From Bacteroidota bacterium (GTDB lineage: Bacteria > Bacteroidota > Bacteroidia > Bacteroidales > UBA12077): a DNA stretch of 64,000 bases. Under the pieces are notes generated by a model. It worked only from the letters and a program-made list of their open reading frames with translations, was not told the DNA's origin and did not search any database. Shown here in pieces: positions 9,505 to 18,916 of this stretch (position 1 is its first letter; each line of letters starts with the position of its first letter). The DNA lies in the NCBI GenBank assembly GCA_020444275.1, contig JAHLLG010000001.1, positions 1 through 64,000 of the forward strand, in the 5' to 3' direction. The translations under genes and the position numbers were made by a program.

Positions 9505-9540
9505 ATACACAGCACATCAGTACTTCAAATAAAATCATAG

Positions 9541-9573
9541 GCAGTTTAACGTTGTTGAACTGCTTATTTATTT
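9541..9573. terminator. Bidirectional terminator between frr and serine hydrolase gene
   Basis: GCAGTTTAAC (9541-9550) pairs with GTTGAACTGC (9554-9563) with one G-T pair, between two convergent genes, followed by a T-rich stretch on the plus side. Confidence 0.6.
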
Positions 9574-10703
9574 GCAATTTTCAATGCCAGATCAAGGTAT
9601 CCAAACAAATCAGCAGGATGATGATCTGTTTTTTCTTTGCTTCGCTGATGACCTAATCGCACTACAACTAAGTTATATTCAGGTATAGCAATAATGTACT
9701 GTCCTAAAATACCACGTGCATAATAAACCATGGAGTTTTTATAATTACATATCCACCACTGATAACCATAATAATCTACCGGATTATTATCTTCATCGGT
9801 TAAATAAAAGGCGGGCATTAATGCCTCCTGAAGATATTCCTGCGAAACAATTTGTTTATTATTCCATTCACCCTTGTTTAAAATAAGTTGACCAAGTCGT
9901 GCAAAGTCGCGTGCATTGGAATTAAAACAACAGGTCGCTTTTTCATCTCCTTCTTCCTGATCTAAGCTCCACGAGGCAGCGTTTTCGGCACCAAGCGGTT
10001 TCCATAATTTTTCCGATGTTATTTCACTTAACGTCTGCTTATATACTCGTTTTAAGATGATGCTTAAAAGTTGTGGATCGGTTACTTTATAATGATATTT
10101 TTTCCCGGGTTCTTGTGTTGATTTACTTTTTAATATGAGCTTATCAATATTATTTCCGTAATACGATTTGGTAGTTACTGAAAACGGATTATTGTAACTT
10201 TCATTCCATTGTATTCCGGAGCTCATAGTTAAAAGATCTTTAACAGTAATGGTATATTTGGCATCTTTAAATTCAGGCAGATACCTGGCAATGGGATCCT
10301 GAACCGACGATATTTTTCCTTCGTCAAGCGCAATACCAACCAGTAATCCAACAACACTTTTTGCCATAGAAAAGGAGCTTGATATGGCATCTTCGGAATA
10401 CCCTTCCCAATAACTTTCAAAAACAATACTTGTATCTTTTATAACCAGAAATGCAACCGTTTCATATTGTGCCAATAGGGCAGAATCTTTTGTGCTAATT
10501 TCATACTGATTATAATTTGGTGATATTTCCCAGGGTTGCGGTGTTCCGGTTTTTACTTCGCGATTTTTAAATAGCTGGTAGTCATCAATATCTACCGTAT
10601 TATAAATTATGGCTCTACGAAAGTAAGGATTGGGCTGAAGAAATAGAAACAGAATTATCAGTAATAAAAAACCCGGAATATATATTTTTAATAATTTTTT
10701 CAT
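9564..10703 (-). CDS. Beta-lactamase-family (class C type) serine hydrolase
   Basis: 379 residues with an N-terminal membrane anchor or signal (about residues 3-22). The SxxK nucleophile is in SFSMAKSVVG, followed by LLTMSSGIQW and a Tyr-containing KYHYKVTDPQ motif, typical of serine hydrolases related to class C beta-lactamases, D-alanyl peptidases and esterases. It is the last gene of the minus-strand cassette, 2 bases after the hybrid kinase stop. Substrate unknown; a true antibiotic-degrading role is not implied. Confidence 0.8.
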   Translation of the reverse strand: MKKLLKIYIPGFLLLIILFLFLQPNPYFRRAIIYNTVDIDDYQLFKNREVKTGTPQPWEISPNYNQYEISTKDSALLAQYETVAFLVIKDTSIVFESYWEGYSEDAISSSFSMAKSVVGLLVGIALDEGKISSVQDPIARYLPEFKDAKYTITVKDLLTMSSGIQWNESYNNPFSVTTKSYYGNNIDKLILKSKSTQEPGKKYHYKVTDPQLLSIILKRVYKQTLSEITSEKLWKPLGAENAASWSLDQEEGDEKATCCFNSNARDFARLGQLILNKGEWNNKQIVSQEYLQEALMPAFYLTDEDNNPVDYYGYQWWICNYKNSMVYYARGILGQYIIAIPEYNLVVVRLGHQRSKEKTDHHPADLFGYLDLALKIANK

Positions 10704-10705
10704 CT

Positions 10706-12604
10706 TTATTTAGTTAAATGTTTATTGATAATAGACAACAGCACTTTTGGTTTTACCGGTTTTATAAGATAATCATTCATACCGGAATCATATCCTTTAT
10801 CAATATCGCCAGGCATAGCATAGGCCGATTGTGAAATTACGGGTATTTCCTTATTCATGTTTTTAATTACCTGGGTTGCCTCATAGCCATCCATCTCAGG
10901 CATTTTGATATCCATAATGATGATATCAATGTTTTTCTTCTTTTTATAAATCTCAACTGCTTCTTTCCCGTTTTTTGCTACCAGCACATTCGCATTTGTA
11001 ATTTTCAGAACCTCCTCGATATATATTACGTTTGCCGGTTCGTCTTCAGCAACAAGTATGGTTTTATCGTGCCAATCATAATTTTCTTTTAAATCAACAA
11101 CAGGTTGCTGGCTTTCCGATTCTTTAATTTGATCAAATGGTAGATTAAAATAAAAGGTAGAGCCCACTTCGGGAACTGATTCTACCCAAATTTTGCCGCC
11201 TAACAGTTCCACCAAACTTTTACTTATTGCCAATCCTAATCCTGCACCGCGATATAACCTTGTTTTATCATCTTCAATTTTTGTAAACCGGTCAAATACC
11301 ATATCTTTTTTCTTATGATCCATTCCAACACCGGTGTCCTTGACAAAAAACAGCAGTTTATCTTTATTCTGTATTTCATAACCAAATTCAATAAAACCAT
11401 CTTCGGTAAATTTTAGGGCATTGTCGATTAAATTCGTAAAAATCTGGTTGAGTCTGAGAATATCAGTATTAATTATCAGGTTTTGTGATATTACATTTTC
11501 ATTCACCCGAATATCAATCTGTTCTTTATTCTTATGTTTTCTAATTTCAAGGAATGATCGCTGAATATCTTTTAATGCAGTATTTAACCGGCACTCCTTT
11601 TTATGTATTTTAATCTGTCCGGCTTCAATTTTAGAAATATCGATGATATCATCTATCAGGCGTAATAAGTTATTTCCACTATTGTTAATCAACTTAATGA
11701 AATTCTCTTTTTCGGCCGGTGTAACTTCCGAATCGGGCATGGTTATCAGCTCGGCAAAACCAAGAATTGCATTCATTGGAGTTCTTATCTCATGCGACAT
11801 GTTGGCCAAAAAAGCCGATTTTAACCGATCGCTCTCTTCCGCTTTTTCTTTAGCTTCCAGAAGGTTTTTCTCTGCTTTATCACGTGCTTCTTCCCGGGTT
11901 AATATCTGATGCAGCATATTATTAAAATCCTCATAAAGCACCCCGATTTCATCGTTGCTCTGTCGTTCTATTCGCACATTGTAATCGCCTTCGCCTGAAA
12001 TTTTACGCGTTAACCTCGCTAATTCCAAAATGGGTTGCGATATGGGTTTTTGTAGTCGGTTAGCCAGAATAAACGATAGAGCAATCATACCAAGCAGAAT
12101 TCCCAATAAAATGAGCAGGTATTCTTTAATTTTTGTTCTAAGTATGGATGTATCAACCTGAAGAGAAATAATTCCATATTTGAAATCTTCATATACCACA
12201 GGATGCTCAATGGTTAACATGTTTTTCGAGAATGCGGTTTTTGATTCTTCCAATTCATCGGGGTTCTCATATAGTGGAACAATAAAATGGTTATTGGTTT
12301 TTGTATAAGAGGCAAATAAGATCCCATTACGATCGTATAATGCAGCACTTATTATACTTGGGTTTGTTGCAAGTTTTGACAGGATATTTTCTGCACCGGT
12401 GTTATCATCAAACGTTAAAGGAGCTATCGAATATTCGCCAATAAGTTTGGTATTCATCAGACTGTTAATAAGCATTTCGTCCTTTAAGCTTTTAATATCG
12501 CTAATACCCACAAGCGTAAATCCAATAATCATAGTAACTGTACTTACAATTAGAACAATACTAATAATCTTGTTTTTAATGGATATGTTCTGAAATAATT
12601 TCAT
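10706..12604 (-). CDS. Hybrid histidine kinase with CHASE8-like sensor, HAMP and receiver domain
   Basis: 632 residues. Transmembrane helices at about 14-34 and 160-182 bracket a ~120-residue periplasmic domain resembling CHASE8 (DDNTGAENILSKLATNPSII, AALYDRNGILFASY). Then come HAMP (about 183-240), coiled coil, HisKA with ANMSHEIRTPMN (H271), the ATPase domain (NLIDNALKFTE, DTGVGMD, GAGLGLAIS) and a C-terminal receiver with acceptor Asp in IIMDIKMPEMDG (about D565). The CHASE8 sensor is the type found in the diguanylate cyclase YfiN/TpbB, which is controlled by YfiR. A YfiR-family gene directly precedes this one and shares a boundary base, so the kinase is a plausible YfiR target. Confidence 0.9.
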   Translation of the reverse strand: MKLFQNISIKNKIISIVLIVSTVTMIIGFTLVGISDIKSLKDEMLINSLMNTKLIGEYSIAPLTFDDNTGAENILSKLATNPSIISAALYDRNGILFASYTKTNNHFIVPLYENPDELEESKTAFSKNMLTIEHPVVYEDFKYGIISLQVDTSILRTKIKEYLLILLGILLGMIALSFILANRLQKPISQPILELARLTRKISGEGDYNVRIERQSNDEIGVLYEDFNNMLHQILTREEARDKAEKNLLEAKEKAEESDRLKSAFLANMSHEIRTPMNAILGFAELITMPDSEVTPAEKENFIKLINNSGNNLLRLIDDIIDISKIEAGQIKIHKKECRLNTALKDIQRSFLEIRKHKNKEQIDIRVNENVISQNLIINTDILRLNQIFTNLIDNALKFTEDGFIEFGYEIQNKDKLLFFVKDTGVGMDHKKKDMVFDRFTKIEDDKTRLYRGAGLGLAISKSLVELLGGKIWVESVPEVGSTFYFNLPFDQIKESESQQPVVDLKENYDWHDKTILVAEDEPANVIYIEEVLKITNANVLVAKNGKEAVEIYKKKKNIDIIIMDIKMPEMDGYEATQVIKNMNKEIPVISQSAYAMPGDIDKGYDSGMNDYLIKPVKPKVLLSIINKHLTK

Positions 12605-13191
12605 CAGTTTTCTTTTACAGGATTTACTATTTTAGCTGAATTTAACAGATAAAAACTCATTTTTAATGGCGATTGCAAAACCGCTGTTTCATTTATTTCA
12701 AACCGTAATTTATTGTTTTCTTCGTAAAAATTGATCAAAACGCCTTTTTCTGCGAACCCTGTTGTTTCTGCAATAGTTAGTACGGGCAAATTCTTTGTGA
12801 GTGTAATAATATTTTGTAAATTTTTTCGCTCACTTTCAGCAATAACTAAAATATGACTGTTTTCAATCTCATATAAATTTGAGATTCGTTTTATAATAAC
12901 TCGCTTATTGTTTATTTTCTGAATAGAATAAATTTGTTCAAGGTTATTAGCTAAAGGAGTTTTACCCATAACTGAGATAACAAAAGGCTCGTCCGGGTTA
13001 TTCATTGCCGATTCTTCAGGCCAGGTAACAAATCTTGAAAACTTCTCGAGATATACTGCTTTTAAAACATATACATTTGCCTGGGAGTAACTATATACAG
13101 ATAAAAACAGCAAAAAGGTTAATAGAAGTAATCTTCTAAAAACTCTTTTGTATAATGCGAAGGGATTATATTTTATTAAATTGTTCTTCAA
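12604..13191 (-). CDS. YfiR-family (DUF4154) periplasmic protein
   Basis: 195 residues with an N-terminal hydrophobic segment ending VYSYSQA, then the YfiR/DUF4154 pattern: KAVYLEKFSRFVTWPEE, PFVISVMGKTPLANNLEQIY, SHILVIAESERKNL, VLTIAETTGFAEKGVLINFY and a final FYLLNSAKIV. In Pseudomonas, periplasmic YfiR binds and represses the CHASE8-GGDEF protein YfiN. The start codon is TTG, 3 bases after the upstream stop, and the stop touches the kinase start; translation is probably coupled. The cysteine pairs important in Pseudomonas YfiR are not seen here. Confidence 0.85.
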   Translation of the reverse strand: MKNNLIKYNPFALYKRVFRRLLLLTFLLFLSVYSYSQANVYVLKAVYLEKFSRFVTWPEESAMNNPDEPFVISVMGKTPLANNLEQIYSIQKINNKRVIIKRISNLYEIENSHILVIAESERKNLQNIITLTKNLPVLTIAETTGFAEKGVLINFYEENNKLRFEINETAVLQSPLKMSFYLLNSAKIVNPVKEN

Positions 13192-13194
13192 AAA

Positions 13195-14490
13195 CTATTT
13201 ACCATAATAAGAAAGTTCAACAAACTCATTATTATCAATTCCCCAAATTACCATTTTTGGAATAGGATCGCCATTACTGTCAAAATTAATCGGGCCACTG
13301 GCTCCATCATAATTTATGGTTTGTCCCTTTTGTATAATGCTTTTTGCTACCTGAAATTCATTTACATCAATTGTTATTTGTTCTGTCTGGGTTCCATACT
13401 GCTCCATCCCTGAAATTTCATTTAAATAAACTTTTAAATCATTCGGATCTGAGCTGTTTGCTCGCAACATCGCGTAAGCTAAGCAATAAATTGCATCGTA
13501 CGCGTGTTCTGAATAGGTTGCCGGGCTAAACCCGAACCTGGCAACAAAATTATCTTTAAAACGATTATAATTTGAATTTCCTTCATTTGTACTGGTGATA
13601 CCTATAACAGTTTCTAACAGCTCAGGGTTTCCGTTTACAATAAGCTCTTCGGCAAGAATCCCATCATTTACAAAAACATAAGGCTTATTCTGAAAATTCT
13701 GATAAAGGTTATTGTTATAAATTTCGTTAGTTAGCACGGCTATTTCAGAAGTAAATGCAATAATATAAATGACATCTACTTCTTCACTTAACAAGGTGTT
13801 CAACTCATAAGAAAAGTTGTAGGTTGCTAAATTTGTAATATCTCCGGGAAAAGAAACATAGTTCGATACGCGTCCACCAAGGTCGATAAATTTATCACGA
13901 ATTATAGCAGATAAACCTTGGCCGAATCGATCGTCCCGGTAGAATATGGCAGCGGTATTACATGCCAAAGAATCGTGTGCATATTGAGCAGAGATATTCC
14001 CAAAAGTATTGTCCGAAGGGCATGTTCGCCAAATAAGATCGTTATCGTTTAAAAATGTTAGTTCTGGCGTTGTGGCTGCATAACTCATCATGAGTGACTG
14101 GTTTTCTATACATAGCTCAGCCATTTCAATGGCGACAGATGAAAAGGTGGGACCGACAATTAGGTCTATACCATTGTTAATAAGCTCTTGAGTAACTTCA
14201 ACACCTTTTTCTGGCGACCCTCCAGAGTTTTTAAAAATTAGTTCGATATGAAAAGTCTCATTATCGAATTCAATACCTCCGTTTAAATTAATCTCTTCAC
14301 TTGCAAGTTTTGCACCAAAAAACATATTTTCTACTTGTTCGCGCAGTACAGAAACATCTCCCACAACTCCTATTTTAATTGAATTTTTATACTGTGGTGT
14401 ATTAAAATCTTCCTCAAGATTTTCGCAACCAGCAACCAGCACAAGCATAAAATAGAAAAGTATGAAATATGTGACTTTCTGTTTTTTCAT
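13195..14490 (-). CDS. LivK-like substrate-binding lipoprotein
   Basis: 431 residues with a lipoprotein signal (LVLVAGCEN, lipidation at about C22). The body fits type I periplasmic binding proteins of the branched-chain amino acid/amide group: IKIGVVGDVS, FGAKLASEEINLNGGIE, DLIVGPTFSSVAIEMAEL, and AYDAIYCLAYAM. No ABC permease or ATPase gene is nearby, so it more likely presents a ligand to the sensor system encoded in the same operon than feeds a transporter (inference). It lies 3 bases after the TonB receptor stop. Confidence 0.85.
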   Translation of the reverse strand: MKKQKVTYFILFYFMLVLVAGCENLEEDFNTPQYKNSIKIGVVGDVSVLREQVENMFFGAKLASEEINLNGGIEFDNETFHIELIFKNSGGSPEKGVEVTQELINNGIDLIVGPTFSSVAIEMAELCIENQSLMMSYAATTPELTFLNDNDLIWRTCPSDNTFGNISAQYAHDSLACNTAAIFYRDDRFGQGLSAIIRDKFIDLGGRVSNYVSFPGDITNLATYNFSYELNTLLSEEVDVIYIIAFTSEIAVLTNEIYNNNLYQNFQNKPYVFVNDGILAEELIVNGNPELLETVIGITSTNEGNSNYNRFKDNFVARFGFSPATYSEHAYDAIYCLAYAMLRANSSDPNDLKVYLNEISGMEQYGTQTEQITIDVNEFQVAKSIIQKGQTINYDGASGPINFDSNGDPIPKMVIWGIDNNEFVELSYYGK

Positions 14491-14493
14491 AGG

Positions 14494-16626
14494 CTAAATA
14501 TATTGTGTAAACCGGAAATAAAAGGTACGTCCCAATCCCGAGATATCATAATTATAAAAGCCCGGATAGTAGTGATTAGAGTCAAACAAGTTTTGTATTT
14601 TAAGACTAATTTTGGTTTTACCCTGATTGAAAATTTGCAAATTGGTTGAACTAATTGTTAAATCAAATAAAAAATATGGATCAAGCTCATATCTGTTGGT
14701 TGCATAATTTATGGGATCATAAATAAAATTATTTTGATCGCTGGCTATACGAGAACTTATAAATTTACCTTCCAGATTAATGTTAACAAAATAGTCGTGA
14801 AAGTGGTAAATATCACCAAACTTTAACATATGGCTCGGATAAAGTGGCGTGTTTATTCTTATTTTTTCCAACACAGGGTCTGTTTTTTCAAGAATACTTT
14901 TTTGATACGAGTAATTTAAATAGGCAGAATTATTGTAAAAATTAGCATTGAGCTCGGTTTCTATACCTGCCGAATAAATATTCGAAACATTTTCTGCTGT
15001 TATATTTGATGTCTGACCATATGGAAGTAGATATTCTATCTTGTTATCTATTTCGGTATAAAATACACTGGTGTTGAAATTCAGATTATCTATTATTTTA
15101 CCAATAAATGCCCATTCAAGTGTTTTAGCTCTTTCGGGTTGCAGATCCGGATTACCAACAATACCGCCGGGAACAATATAGTTCGTATATAACTGAACTG
15201 GCGATGGTGCATTAAATGATGTGCCATACATTACTTTTGTGCTCAGTTTATCATTAATACCATAAACGGCAGCTATACGATAGGTTAACACATCGCCATA
15301 AATATTATGATAATCGAATCGATAACCGGCTGTAAGGGTAAGATCATTTAAATAACTGAAATTAAAAAATTCGGCTGCATTAAATATCATTTGAAGATAA
15401 ATACCCAGGTTGTTGAAATTTTTTATTCCTTCGGAACCCCCTGGATTAAGTGTTCTTATTCCTGCCGAATTTACTGTATAATATTTTTGGTGATCATGAA
15501 TATCAGAGGTGTAATCTATACCTACCGAAAAGTTATTAATTTCATCGAAGGAGTACGAAACATCTGCGCTCAAATCGTAACTGGTATACCCCACATCGCG
15601 TTCGATCCATTCTGATGGATCTGCATCGGTATCTAAAATTTCATGTTTTAAGGGCTTGCCCGATGCATGTGCGAAAGAGAAAACCGTATTAAAATTCTCA
15701 AAAAAGTTTTTGGTATAGGTTAATCGTTCGTAGCCATTAAAAATACTTATATTATTGTTATGGGTTAAGGTTCCCCAGTCAAGAAACTCAGCGTGAGAAT
15801 TTATGATCTGCTGATTTGCATCAAAAACAATTTTTCCGATATTTTCTTTCTCATAGGTAAGTTTCAGAAAAGTAGACAACGGGTTTGCTTCATTATCCTG
15901 AGCTTTATCAAATTCGCTATAAATATTGCTTCCCGGAACATTATAAGGTGTAAGTCCGGATTTGTCAATTTGCGCATACGAACTGGCAAATAAAAAGTCG
16001 ATATGTTCACGTTTTCCTCCCCAAATAGTGCTTAACCCAAACGATGAATTTTCATTTATACTTGCCAAATAGTGTGAGATGGATGCGTTTTTTAATCTGG
16101 AACCCGATTTGGTTATAATATTTACCACTCCTAAAAAGGCATTTTTACCATAAAGTGCAGAATTTGGACCACGAATAATTTCAATCTTTTCAATAGCTTC
16201 GATCGGAATCAGCGATGCATCAATATAATTATCAGAATTTGACCTGAACGAAACTGATTGTCCGTCAATCATTACTTTTAGCAATCTCGACCAACTTCTT
16301 AATCCTCCGTTAATTCCTCGTATTCCCATGTTAGGCTGATAATGATCGGTAATAATATCAAGTCCCGCAATACTGTTTAAAGCTTCATCAACACTTAGGT
16401 AACCTCTCTCTTTGATCTGATTTTCGGTTACCACGGAAACAACAGAAGGAGCATCTGTTATATTCTGACTTTGTTTTACTGCTGAAACAATTTCAACATT
16501 CATTAAATCTTCCAGCGAAAGATCAAACAGACTGCTGGTAGTAACAGAATCCGCTTCTTGCGAGAAACTGTTAGATACAGCAAATAATAGAAATAGTAAA
16601 ATAAGCCTTCTTTTCTTTTTGCTCAT
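14494..16626 (-). CDS. TonB-dependent outer-membrane receptor
   Basis: 710 residues: signal peptide ending FAVSNSFSQ, a plug domain (VVSVVTENQIKERGYLSVDE to IEKIEIIRGPNSALYGKNAF) and a 22-strand-type barrel ending in an aromatic-rich FYFRFTQYI. There is no N-terminal CarboxypepD-like domain and no SusD partner, so it is not a Sus-type glycan porter. It heads the cassette with the LivK-like, YfiR-like and hybrid-kinase genes, all with gaps of at most 3 bases. Substrate is not evident. Confidence 0.9.
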   Translation of the reverse strand: MSKKKRRLILLFLLFAVSNSFSQEADSVTTSSLFDLSLEDLMNVEIVSAVKQSQNITDAPSVVSVVTENQIKERGYLSVDEALNSIAGLDIITDHYQPNMGIRGINGGLRSWSRLLKVMIDGQSVSFRSNSDNYIDASLIPIEAIEKIEIIRGPNSALYGKNAFLGVVNIITKSGSRLKNASISHYLASINENSSFGLSTIWGGKREHIDFLFASSYAQIDKSGLTPYNVPGSNIYSEFDKAQDNEANPLSTFLKLTYEKENIGKIVFDANQQIINSHAEFLDWGTLTHNNNISIFNGYERLTYTKNFFENFNTVFSFAHASGKPLKHEILDTDADPSEWIERDVGYTSYDLSADVSYSFDEINNFSVGIDYTSDIHDHQKYYTVNSAGIRTLNPGGSEGIKNFNNLGIYLQMIFNAAEFFNFSYLNDLTLTAGYRFDYHNIYGDVLTYRIAAVYGINDKLSTKVMYGTSFNAPSPVQLYTNYIVPGGIVGNPDLQPERAKTLEWAFIGKIIDNLNFNTSVFYTEIDNKIEYLLPYGQTSNITAENVSNIYSAGIETELNANFYNNSAYLNYSYQKSILEKTDPVLEKIRINTPLYPSHMLKFGDIYHFHDYFVNINLEGKFISSRIASDQNNFIYDPINYATNRYELDPYFLFDLTISSTNLQIFNQGKTKISLKIQNLFDSNHYYPGFYNYDISGLGRTFYFRFTQYI

Positions 16627-16711
16627 TTTGAAGTTCCTTCATGTTAATTCTAATTATGGAAATTTAAGAAAAAAAAGTTTTAATGTTAAATTTTAGGTTG
16701 ATAAATCGTAA

Positions 16712-17701
16712 TTAATTCCCAATGGATAACCCTTCAGTACAGTTACGACACATGTTATTTTTTTTACGATTAGTTAGTATACGTTTTCTAAAGAGGTTGA
16801 AGGGTCTGGATTTCCAGAGCTTAATTGCTGCTTGTGTTTTTAGGTTCCCAACGGGAAACTCCGAACTTTTATCAAAACAACACGGAACAACATCTCCGTC
16901 CCAGGTTACGACTAACGTATTCCATATTCTGAGGCACTTGTTTTTTAGTTTGTTCTTAATATATAGGGTGTTGTTTCGTAAGGAATACCGTGAATATTTG
17001 TCAATAGTTGGGATTAGATGCAGGTTTTGTTCCGGAGAATCAATCTGTGCAGATTTTATAGAAACCTGATCTGCTCTTAACTGTTTGGCGAGTTTTTTAA
17101 ACTCATCAATTTCATGTTGATTGTGTCTAAAAACCAGAAATTGCAAATTTATGATCGGATAACGTGCATTGAATTTATGCTTAATCTTAGTAAGTGTTTG
17201 AATTCCTTGTTTTACTTTTTCCAGATCTCCTCCAACCCGGTATTTTGAGTACGATTCCTGTGTTACTCCATCAACAGAAATGATTAGTTTTTTTAAACCG
17301 GATTGAACAATATTTTCACAATTTTCTTCAGTTAAAAAATGCCCGTTGGTTGAGATGCACGTAAATATTTTATTTTGATCGGCATACCGGATGAATTCAA
17401 ACAAGTTTGGATGTAAAAGGGGTTCTCCCTGAAAATAGATCATATGATAAAAGACAAATCCTTTTACTTCATCAATAATTTTTTTATACAAATTGATATC
17501 AACAAAACCTTTGGGTCGGGTTGAAGAATTATTCCCGGATGGACATTCTAAACAGTTTAAATTGCATCTGTTGGTTGGTTCAATGGTAAGGCTATAGGGA
17601 TTTCCCCAAACAATTGGTTTTTTAAAGATTAAGCTTAACCAATAACCAATATAAACCTTAAAAAGATTAACAATTTTCCGGATGCTGATATATTTTAACA
17701 A
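16712..17701 (-). CDS. Radical SAM/SPASM domain protein
   Basis: 329 residues. The radical SAM cluster motif is CNLNCLEC (C46, C50, C53), preceded by SLTIEPTNR and followed by a TIM-barrel region (FQGEPLLHPN, CISTNGHFL, LIISVDGVTQESYSKYR). The C-terminus has a SPASM-type set of cysteines (VTWDGDVVPCCFD and MCRNCTEG) for extra iron-sulfur clusters. Such proteins modify peptides or act on small molecules; no precursor peptide gene is evident nearby. The only workable start is TTG at 17701. Confidence 0.85.
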   Translation of the reverse strand: MLKYISIRKIVNLFKVYIGYWLSLIFKKPIVWGNPYSLTIEPTNRCNLNCLECPSGNNSSTRPKGFVDINLYKKIIDEVKGFVFYHMIYFQGEPLLHPNLFEFIRYADQNKIFTCISTNGHFLTEENCENIVQSGLKKLIISVDGVTQESYSKYRVGGDLEKVKQGIQTLTKIKHKFNARYPIINLQFLVFRHNQHEIDEFKKLAKQLRADQVSIKSAQIDSPEQNLHLIPTIDKYSRYSLRNNTLYIKNKLKNKCLRIWNTLVVTWDGDVVPCCFDKSSEFPVGNLKTQAAIKLWKSRPFNLFRKRILTNRKKNNMCRNCTEGLSIGN

Positions 17702-17720
17702 AATAAATCTTTTTAAGGTA

Positions 17721-17745
17721 AAAAAGGCCGATTTTATTATCGGCC
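17721..17745 (-). terminator. Terminator after the OmpA-like gene
   Basis: GGCCGAT (17726-17732) pairs with ATCGGCC (17739-17745); on the minus strand it is followed by six T. It lies just past the stop of the OmpA-type lipoprotein gene and separates it from the radical SAM gene. Confidence 0.75.
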
Positions 17746-17772
17746 ATGACTTACAATTATCTTTAAATGATT

Positions 17773-18783
17773 TTAATTGGCTTCCAAAATCTGAAATAAT
17801 TCATCCAGCTTAGGTGTTAAAATAATTTCCGTTCTACGGTTTTTCTTCCTGGCATCAGGAGCTTTCGATTCAATTACCGGATGATATTTACTTCGACCTG
17901 CTGCTATTATTCGGCCACCGTCAATTTTATTGTTTTGCATCAGGATGCGTACAATAGCAGTTGCTCTTTTTACACTTAAATCCCAGTTATCTTTTATGGC
18001 TTCACTTGAAATGTAAGGGACATCATCAGTATGTCCTTCTACCATGATATTAATATCTGGATTTACAGCAAGTACTTCGGCTAGTTGCTTTAATGCGCTA
18101 ACTCCTTTTGAATCGACAACTGTACTTCCCGATTTAAAAAGGAGCTGTTCTTCCAACGAAACATATACCTTACCGTTTTTCATTTCAACTGCCAGACCTT
18201 TATCCGTAAAACCCATTAAGGCTCTTGAAACTTTATCTTTTAAAGCATTTACCACAGAGTCTTTTTTATACAATATAGTTTCTAATTCAACCAGGCGTGC
18301 ATTTTTTTCATCCAACTCATTTTTATACTGATCAAGCTTCGCTTTATCCATTCTCAAATCATCTTCAAGTTGCCTTAATCGGTCCTCTTTTTCTATTAAT
18401 CCCGATTGCGTATTTTGAAGCTCTTGCAATAAGGTTTTTGTTTCCGAAATATTTCCTGTTAATAGTTGATCTTGTGCTTTCTGCAAATCTTCGTACTGTC
18501 GGTTAAGCTTGTCATACTTTATATCCATCGATTTATACTTGCTTTCACGTTCTAAGCTGTCTTTACTCATGGCATCCATTCGCTCATCAAGTATTTCAAC
18601 TTTTGATTTCAGTTCAGTATTCGAAACCTCTAGCAATCTATTGCTTTCTTTGGTCATTTCCAGTTCTTCTTCACATTTATTATTTCTGAGCTGAAGATCT
18701 TCAAATTGTTTTGTAGGTACACAAGCGCTTAATCCAATAAAAATCAACAGAATTAATGCGTAAGATTTGATTTTGATTTGCAT
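17773..18783 (-). CDS. OmpA-family peptidoglycan-binding lipoprotein with coiled coil
   Basis: 336 residues. A lipoprotein signal ends IGLSACVPT (lipidation at about C21). Residues ~30-190 are a heptad-rich coiled coil (QLRNNKCEEELEMTKESN onward). The C-terminal OmpA domain (about 205-325) shows VYVSLEEQLLFKSGSTVVD, INIMVEGHTDDVPY, and KRATAIVRIL...AAGRSKYHPV with NRRTEIILTP, the peptidoglycan-binding pattern. It probably tethers the outer membrane to the cell wall. A terminator follows it, so it is not in the TonB/YfiR cassette. Confidence 0.9.
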   Translation of the reverse strand: MQIKIKSYALILLIFIGLSACVPTKQFEDLQLRNNKCEEELEMTKESNRLLEVSNTELKSKVEILDERMDAMSKDSLERESKYKSMDIKYDKLNRQYEDLQKAQDQLLTGNISETKTLLQELQNTQSGLIEKEDRLRQLEDDLRMDKAKLDQYKNELDEKNARLVELETILYKKDSVVNALKDKVSRALMGFTDKGLAVEMKNGKVYVSLEEQLLFKSGSTVVDSKGVSALKQLAEVLAVNPDINIMVEGHTDDVPYISSEAIKDNWDLSVKRATAIVRILMQNNKIDGGRIIAAGRSKYHPVIESKAPDARKKNRRTEIILTPKLDELFQILEAN

Positions 18784-18889
18784 ATCAACTATTTTAGTTT
18801 ACGATTGTTAAATATAGCAAAATAACTATTAAGCAAATATATAAAATATGTAAAGCTTTGTTTCGTTAAAACAAAGTAAAATTATTCAC

Positions 18890-18897
18890 TATCTTTG
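18890..18897 (+). promoter_or_regulatory. Promoter -7 element for dxs
   Basis: TATCTTTG fits TAnnTTTG exactly and lies 19 bases before the dxs ATG, predicting a leader of only about 10-15 bases. No clear -33 element at the normal distance. Confidence 0.5.
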
Positions 18898-18916
18898 CAC
18901 CGATTTTATAGGAGTG

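Noticed and set aside
9564-10703. Antibiotic-resistance beta-lactamase
   Set aside because: The serine hydrolase family is broad; the motifs and the signalling context do not indicate drug hydrolysis.
13195-14490. Branched-chain amino acid ABC transporter
   Set aside because: Only the binding protein is present; no permease or ATPase genes are adjacent.
17773-18783. OmpA-type lipoprotein as a YfiB-like partner of the YfiR cassette
   Set aside because: It is separated from the cassette by a radical SAM gene and has its own terminator at 17721-17745; proximity alone does not support a functional link.
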